Source: Endozoicomonas sp. NE40 (GTDB taxonomy: Bacteria > Pseudomonadota > Gammaproteobacteria > Pseudomonadales > Endozoicomonadaceae). From it: DNA of 64,000 nt. The stretch is from assembly GCF_040549045.1 (NCBI RefSeq), contig NZ_JBEWTB010000002.1, forward strand, positions 3,434,001-3,498,000, given 5' to 3'. Positions 36,041-45,265 of this stretch are shown one piece after another (position 1 is the stretch's first letter; each line of letters begins with the position of its first letter). The notes beneath the pieces are model-generated. The model was not told the origin of the DNA and did not search any database. It was given only the letters and a program-made list of their open reading frames with translations. The position numbers and the translations under genes are program-made.

Positions 36041-37915
36041 ATGACGAAGTCGATTATTAAACGGTCAGGCTATCTGGTGTTGGTACTGGCGGTTTTGCTG
36101 TCGGGCTTTCAGATATGGCAGGGCATTACTTCAACCATCTCAGCCACCTATTTCCGGCCAGCTCATCTGAGCTGGGTGATGGTGCTGATCTTCCTGCACT
36201 TCCCTGTTGTCAGAAACGAGCAACACCGGCTTTATGTCCCGGGACGTTTATTTGATCTGGGACTGGCGGTTGCTGCAGTCGTTTCCGGCTACTTAATCGT
36301 CAGTTTTGACTACAACGATATCAATTATCTGCTGTATGGGCTGAGTACTCCCAACCTTATAGCAGGTGTCGTCTGCCTGGCGCTGCTGCTGGAAGCCTGT
36401 CGTCGCACAGTTGGCTGGGTGATGGTGGCTATTGCCGGACTGTTTCTTGCCTACAGTGCGTTTGGCAGCTTTTTGCCGGGAACTCTGGCGACCAAGGCTT
36501 ACAGTTTGCAGGAACTGATACAGTTTCAGATGTATTCCAGTAATGGCGTCTTTGGCTCAGCGCTGGGTATAGCGGCAACCACTGTTTTTATCTTTGTTTT
36601 GTTTGGCGCTTTTCTGGAGGTCACCGGGGCAGGTAAATTCTTTATCGACCTGGCGTTTGCCATTGCGGGGAAGTATCGGGGAGGACCTGCTAAAGCGGCT
36701 GTTATTGCTTCGGCCGGACTCGGTTCTATTTCCGGTTCAGCCATTGCCAATACGGTGACAACCGGTTCCATCACCATCCCTATGATGAAAAAGCTGGGTT
36801 ATAAACCGGAACAGGCGGCAGGCATCGAAGCCGCTGCCTCGACGGGTGGACAGATCATGCCGCCAATTATGGGTGCCGGGGCGTTTGTCATGGCTCAGTT
36901 TACCGGTGTGCCATACAGCGACATTATGATTGCTTCTATCGCACCGGCGTTTTTGTACTTTTTCTGTACGCTGTTATACGTCCATATTATGGCATGCAAG
37001 CTGGGATTAAGTTCTGCGCAGAGAACGGAAGCGATCTGGGATGTGATGAAGCATGGTGCTCATTTCCTTTTACCACTGTTGTTAATCACGGTGCTCCTAT
37101 TAATGGCATTTTCACCACTGCTGGTGGGGGTTATCGGTTGTGGTGCCATTCTGGTAACGGCAGGGTTACGTAACCATAGTCGTATAGGAATACAGAAAAT
37201 CATTCTCGGCATGAAAAACGGTGCGTTGCTGGCGTTGCCAATATCAGCCGCCTGTGGTGCTGCGGGCATTATTGTCGGGGTCGTGGGGCAGACTGGTATT
37301 GGGTTGCAGTTTACCCAGTTTGTGATGACACTTTCCGGTGGCTATATGTTTACCGCCCTCCTATTAATCAGCCTGGTGGCGCTGGTGCTGGGAATGGGAC
37401 TGCCAGTGACTGCCGCGTACATTGTTCTGGCCGTGATGGCTGTGCCATTGCTGGGTGACTTTGGCTTGCCGCTGCTGACCGCTCACCTGCTGGTGTTCTG
37501 GTTATCCCAGACATCAAACGTTACCCCGCCTATTGCCCTGGCCGCGTTTGCCGGTGCTGGCGTGGCGGACGCTAACCCGATCAGGGCTTCGGTTGAGGCA
37601 TTTAAGCTGGCTGCTGGCCTGTTTGTGATTCCCATTATGATGGCGTATTCAGGTCTGATCAATACAGAGGGTAATGCCTTTGGGTTTGTTGTTGGGGTAG
37701 TGCAAACACTGGCCATTATCGTCGCTATGGCGATGGCCGTTGAAGGTTATCTGCTAAGGGCGCTTTCGCTGGTTGAGCGAATTCTGTGTGGCCTTAGCCT
37801 GCCGTTATTGCTGTTTAATCCGTCAGGCTTCGGGCTTCTTGGGCTAATGGTTGTTGTTGCTGTGATTATTCTGCAATGGCACCGGCGGGCAGCGTTTCCG
37901 GCAGAGGAAGCCTGA
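36041..37915 (+). CDS. TRAP transporter fused permease (DctQM type)
   Basis: This 624-aa protein combines the small (4 span) and large (12 span) TRAP permease subunits in one chain, as is usual for TAXI-TRAP systems. The large domain shows the family motifs GLGSISGSAIANTVTTGSITIPMMKKLG, EAAASTGGQIMPPIMGAGAFVMAQF and PVTAAYIVLAVMAVPLL. It imports organic acids using the Na+ gradient. GGAGGAAG before ATG gives a strong start. It follows the frameshifted binding protein by 56 bases, so the pair would be one operon. Confidence 0.94.
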   Translation: MTKSIIKRSGYLVLVLAVLLSGFQIWQGITSTISATYFRPAHLSWVMVLIFLHFPVVRNEQHRLYVPGRLFDLGLAVAAVVSGYLIVSFDYNDINYLLYGLSTPNLIAGVVCLALLLEACRRTVGWVMVAIAGLFLAYSAFGSFLPGTLATKAYSLQELIQFQMYSSNGVFGSALGIAATTVFIFVLFGAFLEVTGAGKFFIDLAFAIAGKYRGGPAKAAVIASAGLGSISGSAIANTVTTGSITIPMMKKLGYKPEQAAGIEAAASTGGQIMPPIMGAGAFVMAQFTGVPYSDIMIASIAPAFLYFFCTLLYVHIMACKLGLSSAQRTEAIWDVMKHGAHFLLPLLLITVLLLMAFSPLLVGVIGCGAILVTAGLRNHSRIGIQKIILGMKNGALLALPISAACGAAGIIVGVVGQTGIGLQFTQFVMTLSGGYMFTALLLISLVALVLGMGLPVTAAYIVLAVMAVPLLGDFGLPLLTAHLLVFWLSQTSNVTPPIALAAFAGAGVADANPIRASVEAFKLAAGLFVIPIMMAYSGLINTEGNAFGFVVGVVQTLAIIVAMAMAVEGYLLRALSLVERILCGLSLPLLLFNPSGFGLLGLMVVVAVIILQWHRRAAFPAEEA

Positions 37916-37959
37916 ATGCTACGCCAGCGTTTTCAGACGGAACGGGACTGAAAAGCAAA

Positions 37960-38562
37960 CTATCCAAAGATATAGAGACCTTCCAGTTTTTTTATAAGAA
38001 GCTCAAGGACAGGGTTGACAGCCCCTCTCCACAACGAAAAGCTTCTGTTCATTCTGATTTTGTCCTGAGGCGGAATCTCCAGATGATCGAGGTCATCAAA
38101 GCCCAATGCTCTTCGAATTTCCCGGATATCTTCGAGGGCTGTAAAATGCTGTTTTTCCACATTTTCCGGAGCAGGATAAAAGCCAAACTGACAATAAAAG
38201 CCCAGAGATTCCAAAACCGGATACTGTATGTACAGGTGCACTCCGCCATTGATCTGAACCTCACGAGCTACGATAAACATCAGCATAGCGCCAAGAGAAA
38301 TATTACGGTACTCATCTTCGGTACGAATGTACGTCACTGAAAAATGACTGTTACTATCAAGCGGGCCTAGAGCTAAATGACTGTCGAATTCGGAAGCTGC
38401 CTTTACATGGCCAGCTTCCGATTTTTGGCCATCAGCGTTTTGATGATAAAGGGCTAATATCAGACGCTCAGAAGTGGAATACCGTTCCAGTATAAAAGTC
38501 CGACCTGATAAAATATGCTTGAAACTGGTGCCGGCAGGGACTCCCACTTGATGAAACGGCAT
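37960..38562 (-). CDS. GNAT-like acetyltransferase-fold protein
   Basis: The 200-aa protein has a region that fits the N-acetyltransferase fold: FSVTYIRTEDEYRNISLGAMLMFIVAREVQ holds the strand-turn-helix that binds acetyl-CoA (Arg-Asn-x-x-Leu-Gly-Ala), and VLESLGFYCQFGFYPAPE is the typical fourth-motif end. The rest is weakly conserved. A good AGAGG ribosome binding site precedes ATG 38562. The pyrophosphate-binding loop is looser than the usual R/Q-x-x-G-x-G/A, so it may be a diverged or inactive member. No partner gene is evident. Confidence 0.55.
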   Translation of the reverse strand: MPFHQVGVPAGTSFKHILSGRTFILERYSTSERLILALYHQNADGQKSEAGHVKAASEFDSHLALGPLDSNSHFSVTYIRTEDEYRNISLGAMLMFIVAREVQINGGVHLYIQYPVLESLGFYCQFGFYPAPENVEKQHFTALEDIREIRRALGFDDLDHLEIPPQDKIRMNRSFSLWRGAVNPVLELLIKKLEGLYIFG

Positions 38563-38669
38563 GTTTTACCTCTTTAGCTACGTGCACTTTACCTATATTT
38601 AGCGTCAGGCTCTAAAACAGGAAAATGTATAAGCAGCCACTGTTGTGTACACATCTGCGGATAACCCAT

Positions 38670-39329
38670 TTATGAAGCGGCTGCCTGTCGGGCAAGTTCA
38701 ATTTCATGACGAACAGCTTCCAGGGCTGTCCGGAAACTGTCGTCAAATCCGTTTAATGCGTCAATAAACTCAGGCATCATGCTGGTGATGGTTTCACCGG
38801 AAATATCTGGCAGGGTTTCCGGCAAGCTACTCAATGCCTGATTCATTCTGCCTTCTGCCTGAATGATAATAGACTTCAGTCGTTCAAATTCACGACCCTG
38901 GTTGCTCAGGTCAGGTTTTCGACCTGAACGGGACAGAGTTAACTGGTCGTAAAGTTCCTGCAGTTTAATGTCCTGGGAAACCATCATCCCTTCAACCTGT
39001 TTTAAACCTTTCACAACGTTTTCTGAGCTGGAATTGCCTACGGGAGCTACAGCAACCTGCTTTGTTTCATTGTCGGCATCAATGGCTGCCAGTTCTGGCT
39101 GTTTGCCCAGTGCCATATCCGGACGGTGAGGGTGAATGGCGGCAATCGTGTCCAGCAGCTCTTTGATAACACCAAAGTTGAATTGCAGCATCTCCTCAAA
39201 TTGACTACGGGCAGAGGCAAAGGTTTGCGTGAGTTCTTCTTCAACCTTGTCCTGTAATCCGGGAGCTACCTGTGTATCCTGCCCGGGGTCAGCAGGTTTG
39301 GGGCGATCATTGATATTTTCTATAGACAT
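38670..39329 (-). CDS. Helical orphan protein of unknown function
   Basis: I do not recognise a family. The 219-aa protein is acidic and mostly helical (EEELTQTFASARSQFEEMLQFNFGVIKELLDTI; later QGREFERLKSIIIQAEGRMNQALSSL) with a Pro/Asp-rich first 25 residues. There is no signal or membrane segment. The start at 39329 has AAAGGA at a good distance; the longer frame (39359) does not. It lies beside the GNAT-like and papain-fold orphans and may share an accessory origin. Confidence 0.6.
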   Translation of the reverse strand: MSIENINDRPKPADPGQDTQVAPGLQDKVEEELTQTFASARSQFEEMLQFNFGVIKELLDTIAAIHPHRPDMALGKQPELAAIDADNETKQVAVAPVGNSSSENVVKGLKQVEGMMVSQDIKLQELYDQLTLSRSGRKPDLSNQGREFERLKSIIIQAEGRMNQALSSLPETLPDISGETITSMMPEFIDALNGFDDSFRTALEAVRHEIELARQAAAS

Positions 39330-39499
39330 TGGAAATCCTTTTCTGACGTTAAAGAACATTTCCTAAGTTTAGTTGTTCATTCCATTAACCGGTCATTAAA
39401 GCCTTCATAGCCACTATGTATATTATTTGCCGGTACCATATGAGTATTCCTGAGCCGTCTGGCCACTAGCTGCTTCAACAACTCGGTGGTGGGGGTACA

Positions 39500-40273
39500 T
39501 CACACCAAAAGCCACTCTTCAGTAAATTCAACTCTGCCTAAAGGAATAAATTGCCCATGATGCAGCATTCTACAAAATAATTCTGACGGAATAAGCCTTA
39601 CACGATCTGTTCCAAATATTTTTAATGGATCATCAAATAGACGGTAATAAGCCAGCTCTATTGCTGCCCATATATAAATAAATGCAACAAACTCAGAGCA
39701 AAAGAAATTAACCCTGTTTGTTTTGATTAAACTTTCTGTTTCATTTATAAGTCTGCTTTCTAATCTCTTAAGCCTTTCATTTGTTATAGATGGACCTCTT
39801 TTTTGGAAGATAAATGAATTGATAGCTTTTCTGATGCCGTAAGATGTGCTTCTTGATGTAGCCCAGCAGGAATGAATCGTTAAAGCTTTTCGGTAAGCCT
39901 TTTCGGATAATTTCTTATTAACACACCTGACAACTAAATATTCTTTTCCACCATGAGTTTTAAAACTGGGATCTGGTGTATAAGCTACGCCAGCTCCTCG
40001 AAATCGCATAATTTCAAATATTCCGCGTGTCTCATCATATTCAAAAAGTCCATCTTGACCCATAGAAAAAGCTACGTGGGTTATTTTGCAGGGATCTTGT
40101 GAGTAAAGATCCGATGTTTTTCTTCTATGTCCTGAAAAATTAAGCCATAGCGGAATTGGAGAAAAAAAGCTTATACTTTTGGCTATGACCCCGGATGTAT
40201 GATTTATTATTTTAAATAACACATCGCCCTCTTCTAATTGTGAAGAATCTATTTTTCGTTGAAACTCGTTCAT
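39500..40273 (-). CDS. Permuted papain-fold (YiiX/NlpC-P60-like) cysteine hydrolase, first copy
   Basis: This 257-aa protein has the layout of circularly permuted NlpC/P60 hydrolases: EEGDVLFKI at the start, then the catalytic His in CKITHVAFSMG (about His66), and the catalytic Cys much later in NFFCSEFVAFIY (about Cys192). Such enzymes cut amide or thioester bonds in lipids, peptidoglycan or host proteins. The gene is visibly richer in A and T than its neighbours, which suggests acquisition. A related gene lies at 61577-62284. AGGAG before ATG 40273 is a clear start. Confidence 0.7.
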   Translation of the reverse strand: MNEFQRKIDSSQLEEGDVLFKIINHTSGVIAKSISFFSPIPLWLNFSGHRRKTSDLYSQDPCKITHVAFSMGQDGLFEYDETRGIFEIMRFRGAGVAYTPDPSFKTHGGKEYLVVRCVNKKLSEKAYRKALTIHSCWATSRSTSYGIRKAINSFIFQKRGPSITNERLKRLESRLINETESLIKTNRVNFFCSEFVAFIYIWAAIELAYYRLFDDPLKIFGTDRVRLIPSELFCRMLHHGQFIPLGRVEFTEEWLLV

Positions 40274-40402
40274 AAGCAAAGCTCCTGAAACGTTCTGTTG
40301 ACCAGCAATCCTCGAATATTAAACAACAGTGTAATTTTATATCCCATAATTAAATTTCTACGGGCATATTCCCCGGAGCAAGCTCCGGGGAGCAGATTTG
40401 CA

Positions 40403-41257
40403 CTACCCTCTGGCAATAGAACCCTTATTAAGTCCTTCATAGGCTGTTACCTGAAGGTCAGAATTGTCCGGTAATGCTTTACTTATTTCAGCAGCAATAT
40501 GCTGTGCCAGTAGTTCTACAGTGGTGTCTGTGTCGATCAGGTAGCAGAGGTGTTCAGCAATGGTCAGTTCGAAATACCCCTGATCAGAGGTGTAGCCAAA
40601 GCGATTGTAACGATGTCCATTCTGTTCAAAGCAATCAAGAAGGTCTTCTGTTGTTGCAATATAGATATCATGCCATTTTTTTGCCCAGCCCTTTTCAAGG
40701 AGCTGATCTCGTTCTCCATTGACATGAATTTGAATGGCGGATCGGTGACCATGAGCAATTCGCTGGCAATCACCCAGATGTTTTTTCAGGCCGTGGCTGT
40801 AATGGTAATAAGCACCTTCAATGGATTCACTATAGAGCCTGAGTTTAACGTTTTTGACGTTATCAGGCAGTTCTGACAGGAGCGCTTTTTCCAGAATGGG
40901 GGTCAATACGTCAGTCGTTATTTGTTCGGCGTCAACCAGCAGCATGGCCTGTGCGGGTGCCTTGCAGTTTATTGTACCGACAGCCGACGAGTCCATGGTG
41001 ACATCCAGGCGGTCTCCGGTTGAATTGACCTGAATGGATGAATGGGCAACAGGTACCAGCAGGCGGTGGTCTGCCAGAAAGTCCAGAGAGGCTTTGACCT
41101 GTTTCTTTACATGCCCGAAATCAAACACCATTCCCTGCTCATCAAGGTCACCGTATAAAACCACATCGGCCAGCCAGGTTTCTCCTACAACACCCCGCTC
41201 AGGGGAGAGAAAACTGAAATCAAGAGTGGTGAGCTGGTTTACAAACAGGGCGGTCAT
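40403..41257 (-). CDS. QueD/PTPS-like 6-carboxytetrahydropterin synthase family protein
   Basis: The 284-aa protein is about twice as long as QueD. Its C-terminal half holds the family core YYHYSHGLKKHLGDCQRIAHGHRS, with the catalytic Cys and the His residues that bind zinc, followed by a second active-site part (HLCYLIDTDTTVELLAQHI). The N-terminal half resembles a degenerate second copy of the fold (WLADVVLYGDLDEQGMVFDFGHVKKQ). Proteins of this group make 7-carboxy-deazaguanine precursors for queuosine. The double layout is known in some marine gammaproteobacteria. It runs opposite to bioA. Confidence 0.8.
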   Translation of the reverse strand: MTALFVNQLTTLDFSFLSPERGVVGETWLADVVLYGDLDEQGMVFDFGHVKKQVKASLDFLADHRLLVPVAHSSIQVNSTGDRLDVTMDSSAVGTINCKAPAQAMLLVDAEQITTDVLTPILEKALLSELPDNVKNVKLRLYSESIEGAYYHYSHGLKKHLGDCQRIAHGHRSAIQIHVNGERDQLLEKGWAKKWHDIYIATTEDLLDCFEQNGHRYNRFGYTSDQGYFELTIAEHLCYLIDTDTTVELLAQHIAAEISKALPDNSDLQVTAYEGLNKGSIARG

Positions 41258-41456
41258 AAAGGATTTCTTTGTTGATCAGATGTCAGATAATGAGACTGAA
41301 GTTTAAACCATCTTGCTGATTCTTTCAGGGAGGGGGGAGAAATTTCACATTTCGGGCTATTTCTCATTATTATTGGCTCGCCAAACTATTTATAAGTGTT
41401 TTCTGGTTATAAGTGCTATCTGGCACTGTCAAAGCCAGTCAGTTCAGGAGTTAATT

Positions 41457-42740
41457 TTGCACCACCTTCTCAGTTCCGGGGACCTTGAATTTGAATCCAG
41501 ACATATCTGGCACCCCTACAATTCGACCAACAGCTCTGTTCCTGTTTTCCCGGTTACCGGAGCGGATGGCGTCAGACTGACATTAAATGATGGCAGGGAA
41601 GTCATTGACGGAATGTCATCCTGGTGGTGTATGGCACACGGTTACAACCACCCACACATGAATCAGGCCATGAAAGCACAGATTGATACGTTCTCTCATG
41701 TCATGTTTGGTGGTTTGACCCATAAGCCTGCCATTGACCTTGCCCGGAAGCTGGTAGATATGACACCTGAACCCATCCAGACCGTTTTCTTTGCGGACTC
41801 AGGTTCGGTGTCTGTGGAAGTGGCGATTAAAATGGCGGTGCAATACTGGGTTGTCCAGGGCTATACCCGTAAAACAAAGATGCTGACATTCCGTGGCGGT
41901 TATTACGGTGACACCACTGGCGCCATGTCGGTATGTGACCCGGTCGGGGGGATGCATTCCATGTTTACGGGGCTTCTTCCCGAGCATCATTTTGTGTCGC
42001 GGCCTTCCTGCAAGTTTGATGAGCCGTTTGATGAATCCCATATCAGCGAATTCAAAAGCAGTCTGGAAACCATGCATGAACAGGTGGCTGCTGTCATTAT
42101 TGAACCGGTTGTTCAGGGGGCTGGAGGCATGTATTTCTACTCGCCTGACTTCCTCCGACGTGTCCGGGAGTTATGTGATGAGTACAATGTCCTGCTGATT
42201 CACGATGAGATTGCCACAGGTTTTGGCAGAACTGGCAAGCTGTTTGCTTGTGAACACGCCAATACCGTGCCAGACATCATGACAGTGGGCAAAGCGCTGA
42301 CCGGTGGTTACATGACCATGGCTGCCACGTTGTGTACTGAGAAAGTCAGCGACACTATTTCTGCCCATGGGCCGATTATGCACGGGCCAACCTTTATGGC
42401 AAACCCCCTGGCCTGTGCCGCAGCCAATGCCAGCCTGGAGATTTTTGCCACGGGTGAATGGAAGTCTCAGGTGGCCAATATTGAACAAAAGCTGCGGGAT
42501 GGTTTGTCGCCCTGTGCGGAGTTCGACACAGTGGCTGAAGTGAGAATTCTTGGGGCGATCGGTGTCGTTGAACTGAAAGAGCCGGTTGTTATGGAGGAAG
42601 TGCAGCCCATGTTCGTTGAGGAGGGCATCTGGGTACGCCCGTTTGGCAAACTGGTTTACATCATGCCGCCTTACATTATCAGCGATGAAGACCTGGATTT
42701 TCTGTGTCAGCGATTCTGTCGGGTTATCAGCCGTATTTAA
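41457..42740 (+). CDS. bioA: Adenosylmethionine-8-amino-7-oxononanoate aminotransferase
   Basis: This 427-aa PLP enzyme matches BioA closely (E. coli: 429): FESRHIWHPYNS, IDGMSSWWCMAHGYNHP, VFFADSGSVSVEVAIKMAVQYW, LLIHDEIATGFGRTGKLFACEHA and GKALTGGYMTM with the Schiff-base Lys. It makes 7,8-diaminopelargonate in biotin synthesis, using SAM as amino donor. No ATG fits; TTG 41457 has AGGAG six bases before it and gives the expected N-terminus. No bioBFCD genes are nearby and no BirA operator is seen. Confidence 0.95.
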   Translation: MHHLLSSGDLEFESRHIWHPYNSTNSSVPVFPVTGADGVRLTLNDGREVIDGMSSWWCMAHGYNHPHMNQAMKAQIDTFSHVMFGGLTHKPAIDLARKLVDMTPEPIQTVFFADSGSVSVEVAIKMAVQYWVVQGYTRKTKMLTFRGGYYGDTTGAMSVCDPVGGMHSMFTGLLPEHHFVSRPSCKFDEPFDESHISEFKSSLETMHEQVAAVIIEPVVQGAGGMYFYSPDFLRRVRELCDEYNVLLIHDEIATGFGRTGKLFACEHANTVPDIMTVGKALTGGYMTMAATLCTEKVSDTISAHGPIMHGPTFMANPLACAAANASLEIFATGEWKSQVANIEQKLRDGLSPCAEFDTVAEVRILGAIGVVELKEPVVMEEVQPMFVEEGIWVRPFGKLVYIMPPYIISDEDLDFLCQRFCRVISRI

Positions 42741-42852
42741 ACGATCATTAATAGAATGTATCAATTGATGCGATAGGCTCTTTTTGCTTGGTCTGTAACC
42801 CTTAATCGGTTCATACTGTGAATATGGGTCACGACTTATGAGGGAGCCGGAT

Positions 42853-43257
42853 ATGATAGTGGTTAAAGACATCGTTCGCAGGAATATTACACCTCTCTCG
42901 ACAGACCTGATGCTGGCAGATGCCGTAGAACGGATTCTTGCATCAGGTCTGATCGGATTGCCAGTGGTCAATAACGAAAACAAGCTGGTTGGCTTTTTAT
43001 CGGAGCAGGACTGTATCGCACAGATGCTTTCTGGTACCTATCATTCAGACAGTCGCAAAGTCGTTGCTGACCTGATGCACAGGGAGCCTTTGTTTGTGAC
43101 TCCTGAAGAGTCTGTTATTGATATTGCACAGAGAATGCAGGGCAACAAACCCAAGGTATACCCAGTGATTCAGGAGTATGAACTGCTGGGTGTCATCAGT
43201 CGTAAGGATGTGCTGAAAGCGCTGAGTGAAATGATTAAAAGCGTATCGTTTGCCTGA
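42853..43257 (+). CDS. CBS-domain pair protein
   Basis: The 134-aa protein is two CBS domains and nothing else: MIVVKDIVRRNITPLSTDLMLADAVERILASG... with GLPVVNNENKLVGFLSEQDC for the first, and MHREPLFVTPEESVIDIAQRM... GVISRKDVLKAL for the second. Such stand-alone pairs bind adenine nucleotides and act as energy-state sensors for other proteins. ATG 42853 has AGGGAG about 7 bases before it and is preferred to ATG 42838. A hairpin terminator follows. Confidence 0.88.
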   Translation: MIVVKDIVRRNITPLSTDLMLADAVERILASGLIGLPVVNNENKLVGFLSEQDCIAQMLSGTYHSDSRKVVADLMHREPLFVTPEESVIDIAQRMQGNKPKVYPVIQEYELLGVISRKDVLKALSEMIKSVSFA

Positions 43258-43281
43258 AATAAACAAGCCCATCAACAATCA

Positions 43282-43302
43282 AGGGCATGGTTTACATGCC
43301 CT
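43282..43302 (+). terminator. Terminator hairpin after the CBS protein gene
   Basis: AGGGCATG and its complement form an 8-bp stem with a 5-base loop, followed after a short gap by a run of five T. It ends the CBS gene before the convergent symporter gene. Confidence 0.6.
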
Positions 43303-43315
43303 CAGCCTTTTTCCT

Positions 43316-44560
43316 TCAGCTTTCTGTCTGTTCCGAAGCCAGTTCTCCAGCCTGTTCCAGTTCCTGATTGACCATGGCGGTTACGCAGGAGTCGGACCAG
43401 ACGTTGATAGCGCTTTCGAGCATGTCAATGAAGCTGTAAAACGGCAGAATCAAAAGCATCAGCTGCAAATCAACATTCATGGCTGCCAGGAACGCACTGG
43501 ACAGCATGTAGCACCCCATAGGCACGCCTGCATTGCCAATTGCAGCGATGGAGGCAATCAACACCCATGACAGAAGTTCCAGAGTAGAAAACTGGATGCC
43601 ATTACTTTGGGATACGAACAGTACGGTGATAAGAATAAACGCTGCACAAGCGTTCATGTTCACACTGATGCACAGCGGCATACTGAACCGGGCCACTTTG
43701 CCATTGACTCCAAGCCGCTTCTCAGCACATTCGACTGCAGAGGGCAGGGCAGCGCTGGATGATTTGGAGAAAAAGGCAATGGTCAGTGCCGGCCACATGG
43801 CTCTGAGCGTTTTTACCGGCGGGATGCCTTTGCTCTTAAGAAACAACGGCAGAATAACGCCTGCCTGAATAACGTTGGCCAGTAATACACAGATCAGGTA
43901 AACCGCCAGTCCCTGAAGCATGTCCTGATTCTGAAAATCCCGGACAAACAGAGTAACAAACGCCCAGACAGCCAGAGGCATCAGCTTGAGAACAAAACTG
44001 GTCATTTTCATAACGGCTGCAAACAGACTGTCAAACAGTTTGTGCAGGGAATCTTTATGATCCTGCCCCAGAGAAAGGATGGCGGCGCTCATCAGCAGTG
44101 CCAGAAATAAAGCGCCCATCACATTGCCGTTGTAGAACGGTTCAATAAAACTGGATGGAATAATGCTCAGCAGATAGTTCCAGTAGCTGATCACCTCCAG
44201 GTCCTGACCGGAATAGCTGCCTGCAAGGCTACCCTGATGGGCCGGGTCAAAGCTGGTATACAGCAGCAGAGCCATTGCCGCTGCAACGAAGGTTGTCAGA
44301 AGCGTAAATTTGAGAACTTTACCCCCCATCGCTTTTACATCGCCCATGCCACTCATGCCCGAAAGCGTGGCGATCAGGGAGAAGAAAATGATAGGGAGGC
44401 TCACCAGTTTCAAAAGCCGGATAAAAATGTCGGTAATGACTTCGCAGATGCCATTAATGGCTGGGACATCAAGCCAGCCAGTCACCAGCCCGAGGGCGGC
44501 AGCCAGCAGCAGCAAGGCTGTTGAACCGATTCTATAGTGTCTGTTGCATCTGTCGCACAT
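43316..44560 (-). CDS. Dicarboxylate/amino acid:cation symporter (DAACS family)
   Basis: This 414-aa membrane protein has the glutamate-transporter fold: 8 spans and two re-entrant loops. The first hairpin ends in the serine-rich FFSKSSSAALPSAVECAEKRLGV; the second part carries the cation-binding stretch SMPLCISVNMNACAAFI and ends with the region FIDMLESAINVWSDSCVTAMVNQE. It imports acidic amino acids or C4-dicarboxylates with Na+ or H+. It stands alone, convergent with the CBS protein gene. Confidence 0.9.
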   Translation of the reverse strand: MCDRCNRHYRIGSTALLLLAAALGLVTGWLDVPAINGICEVITDIFIRLLKLVSLPIIFFSLIATLSGMSGMGDVKAMGGKVLKFTLLTTFVAAAMALLLYTSFDPAHQGSLAGSYSGQDLEVISYWNYLLSIIPSSFIEPFYNGNVMGALFLALLMSAAILSLGQDHKDSLHKLFDSLFAAVMKMTSFVLKLMPLAVWAFVTLFVRDFQNQDMLQGLAVYLICVLLANVIQAGVILPLFLKSKGIPPVKTLRAMWPALTIAFFSKSSSAALPSAVECAEKRLGVNGKVARFSMPLCISVNMNACAAFILITVLFVSQSNGIQFSTLELLSWVLIASIAAIGNAGVPMGCYMLSSAFLAAMNVDLQLMLLILPFYSFIDMLESAINVWSDSCVTAMVNQELEQAGELASEQTES

Positions 44561-44923
44561 GATTAATCTCCTTACATCCTCAAACGTTTTGAAAACTGTC
44601 TAATCAGACTGTGTGCGAGTAGCAACAACGAGTGCCGGGTTTTTCTGAACCAGATCTCTTAAAGAGAGTTTTCTCCTGATTCCAGAAGTAGATGAAACGC
44701 CTGCTTCTCCTGCTGGAAACCAGTGCTAAAAAAAGGTTTTCTGCATCCATAGACAGACAGATTAGCTTCAGGTTCCGATTTCTCTAATGCGAATTAGATA
44801 TTTCCTTATAGGGCAAAAAAGCTTGTCTACACTAGGAACCGTTTTTTGATGCCTGTTGCGCTCTTCCCGGGCGTTTTGTTTGTACGAATGTTTTATATGT
44901 AGGTCAGTGTCTGGAGGTGAAGC
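44561..44923. other. Intergenic gap of 363 bases
   Basis: This stretch lies between the symporter gene (leftward) and a small orphan gene (rightward) and should hold both promoters. I see no open frame with a start signal and no clear repeat. The last 15 bases hold the ribosome binding site of the next gene (GGAGGTGAAGC). Confidence 0.6.
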
Positions 44924-45217
44924 ATGACAATTCGTTTTAGTCTGCCTGAATCACTGGAAGAGTTCGACGAACAGGAAGAGTCGCTGGAGCAGCCCTGTTT
45001 TCCCTACCATGGTTACGAAGAGCGCCCCGGTGGTATTAATTTCTGGGTATCTGTGACGGCAAAGCGCCTTATACAACTCAATCTCAAAATTAATCGCAAA
45101 GGGTTGGATACGCTTCCTGCACAGCAACCTGTACCCGGAAATGTTCGCCACAGTGGCCGTAAAATCCTGTTGCAGGTTACTCGAGAAGAGGTTGTCAGGT
45201 TTGATCGTCTGGATTAG
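44924..45217 (+). CDS. Small orphan protein (97 aa)
   Basis: A strong ribosome binding site (GGAGGTGA) precedes ATG 44924. The 97-aa product starts with an acidic stretch (PESLEEFDEQEESLEQP) and then turns basic and beta-rich, ending RKILLQVTREEVVRFDRLD. It has no signal, membrane segment or known domain. It may be a small regulatory or nucleic-acid-binding protein; this is not supported further. Confidence 0.6.
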   Translation: MTIRFSLPESLEEFDEQEESLEQPCFPYHGYEERPGGINFWVSVTAKRLIQLNLKINRKGLDTLPAQQPVPGNVRHSGRKILLQVTREEVVRFDRLD

Positions 45218-45265
45218 CTGCCAGCCAGTCAGGCGTTAATATAAATGTCTGCTGGCTAATAACAG

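Noticed and set aside
41280..41456. BirA (biotin) operator upstream of bioA
   Set aside because: Only a partial TTTAAACC-like stretch is present, with no matching second half.
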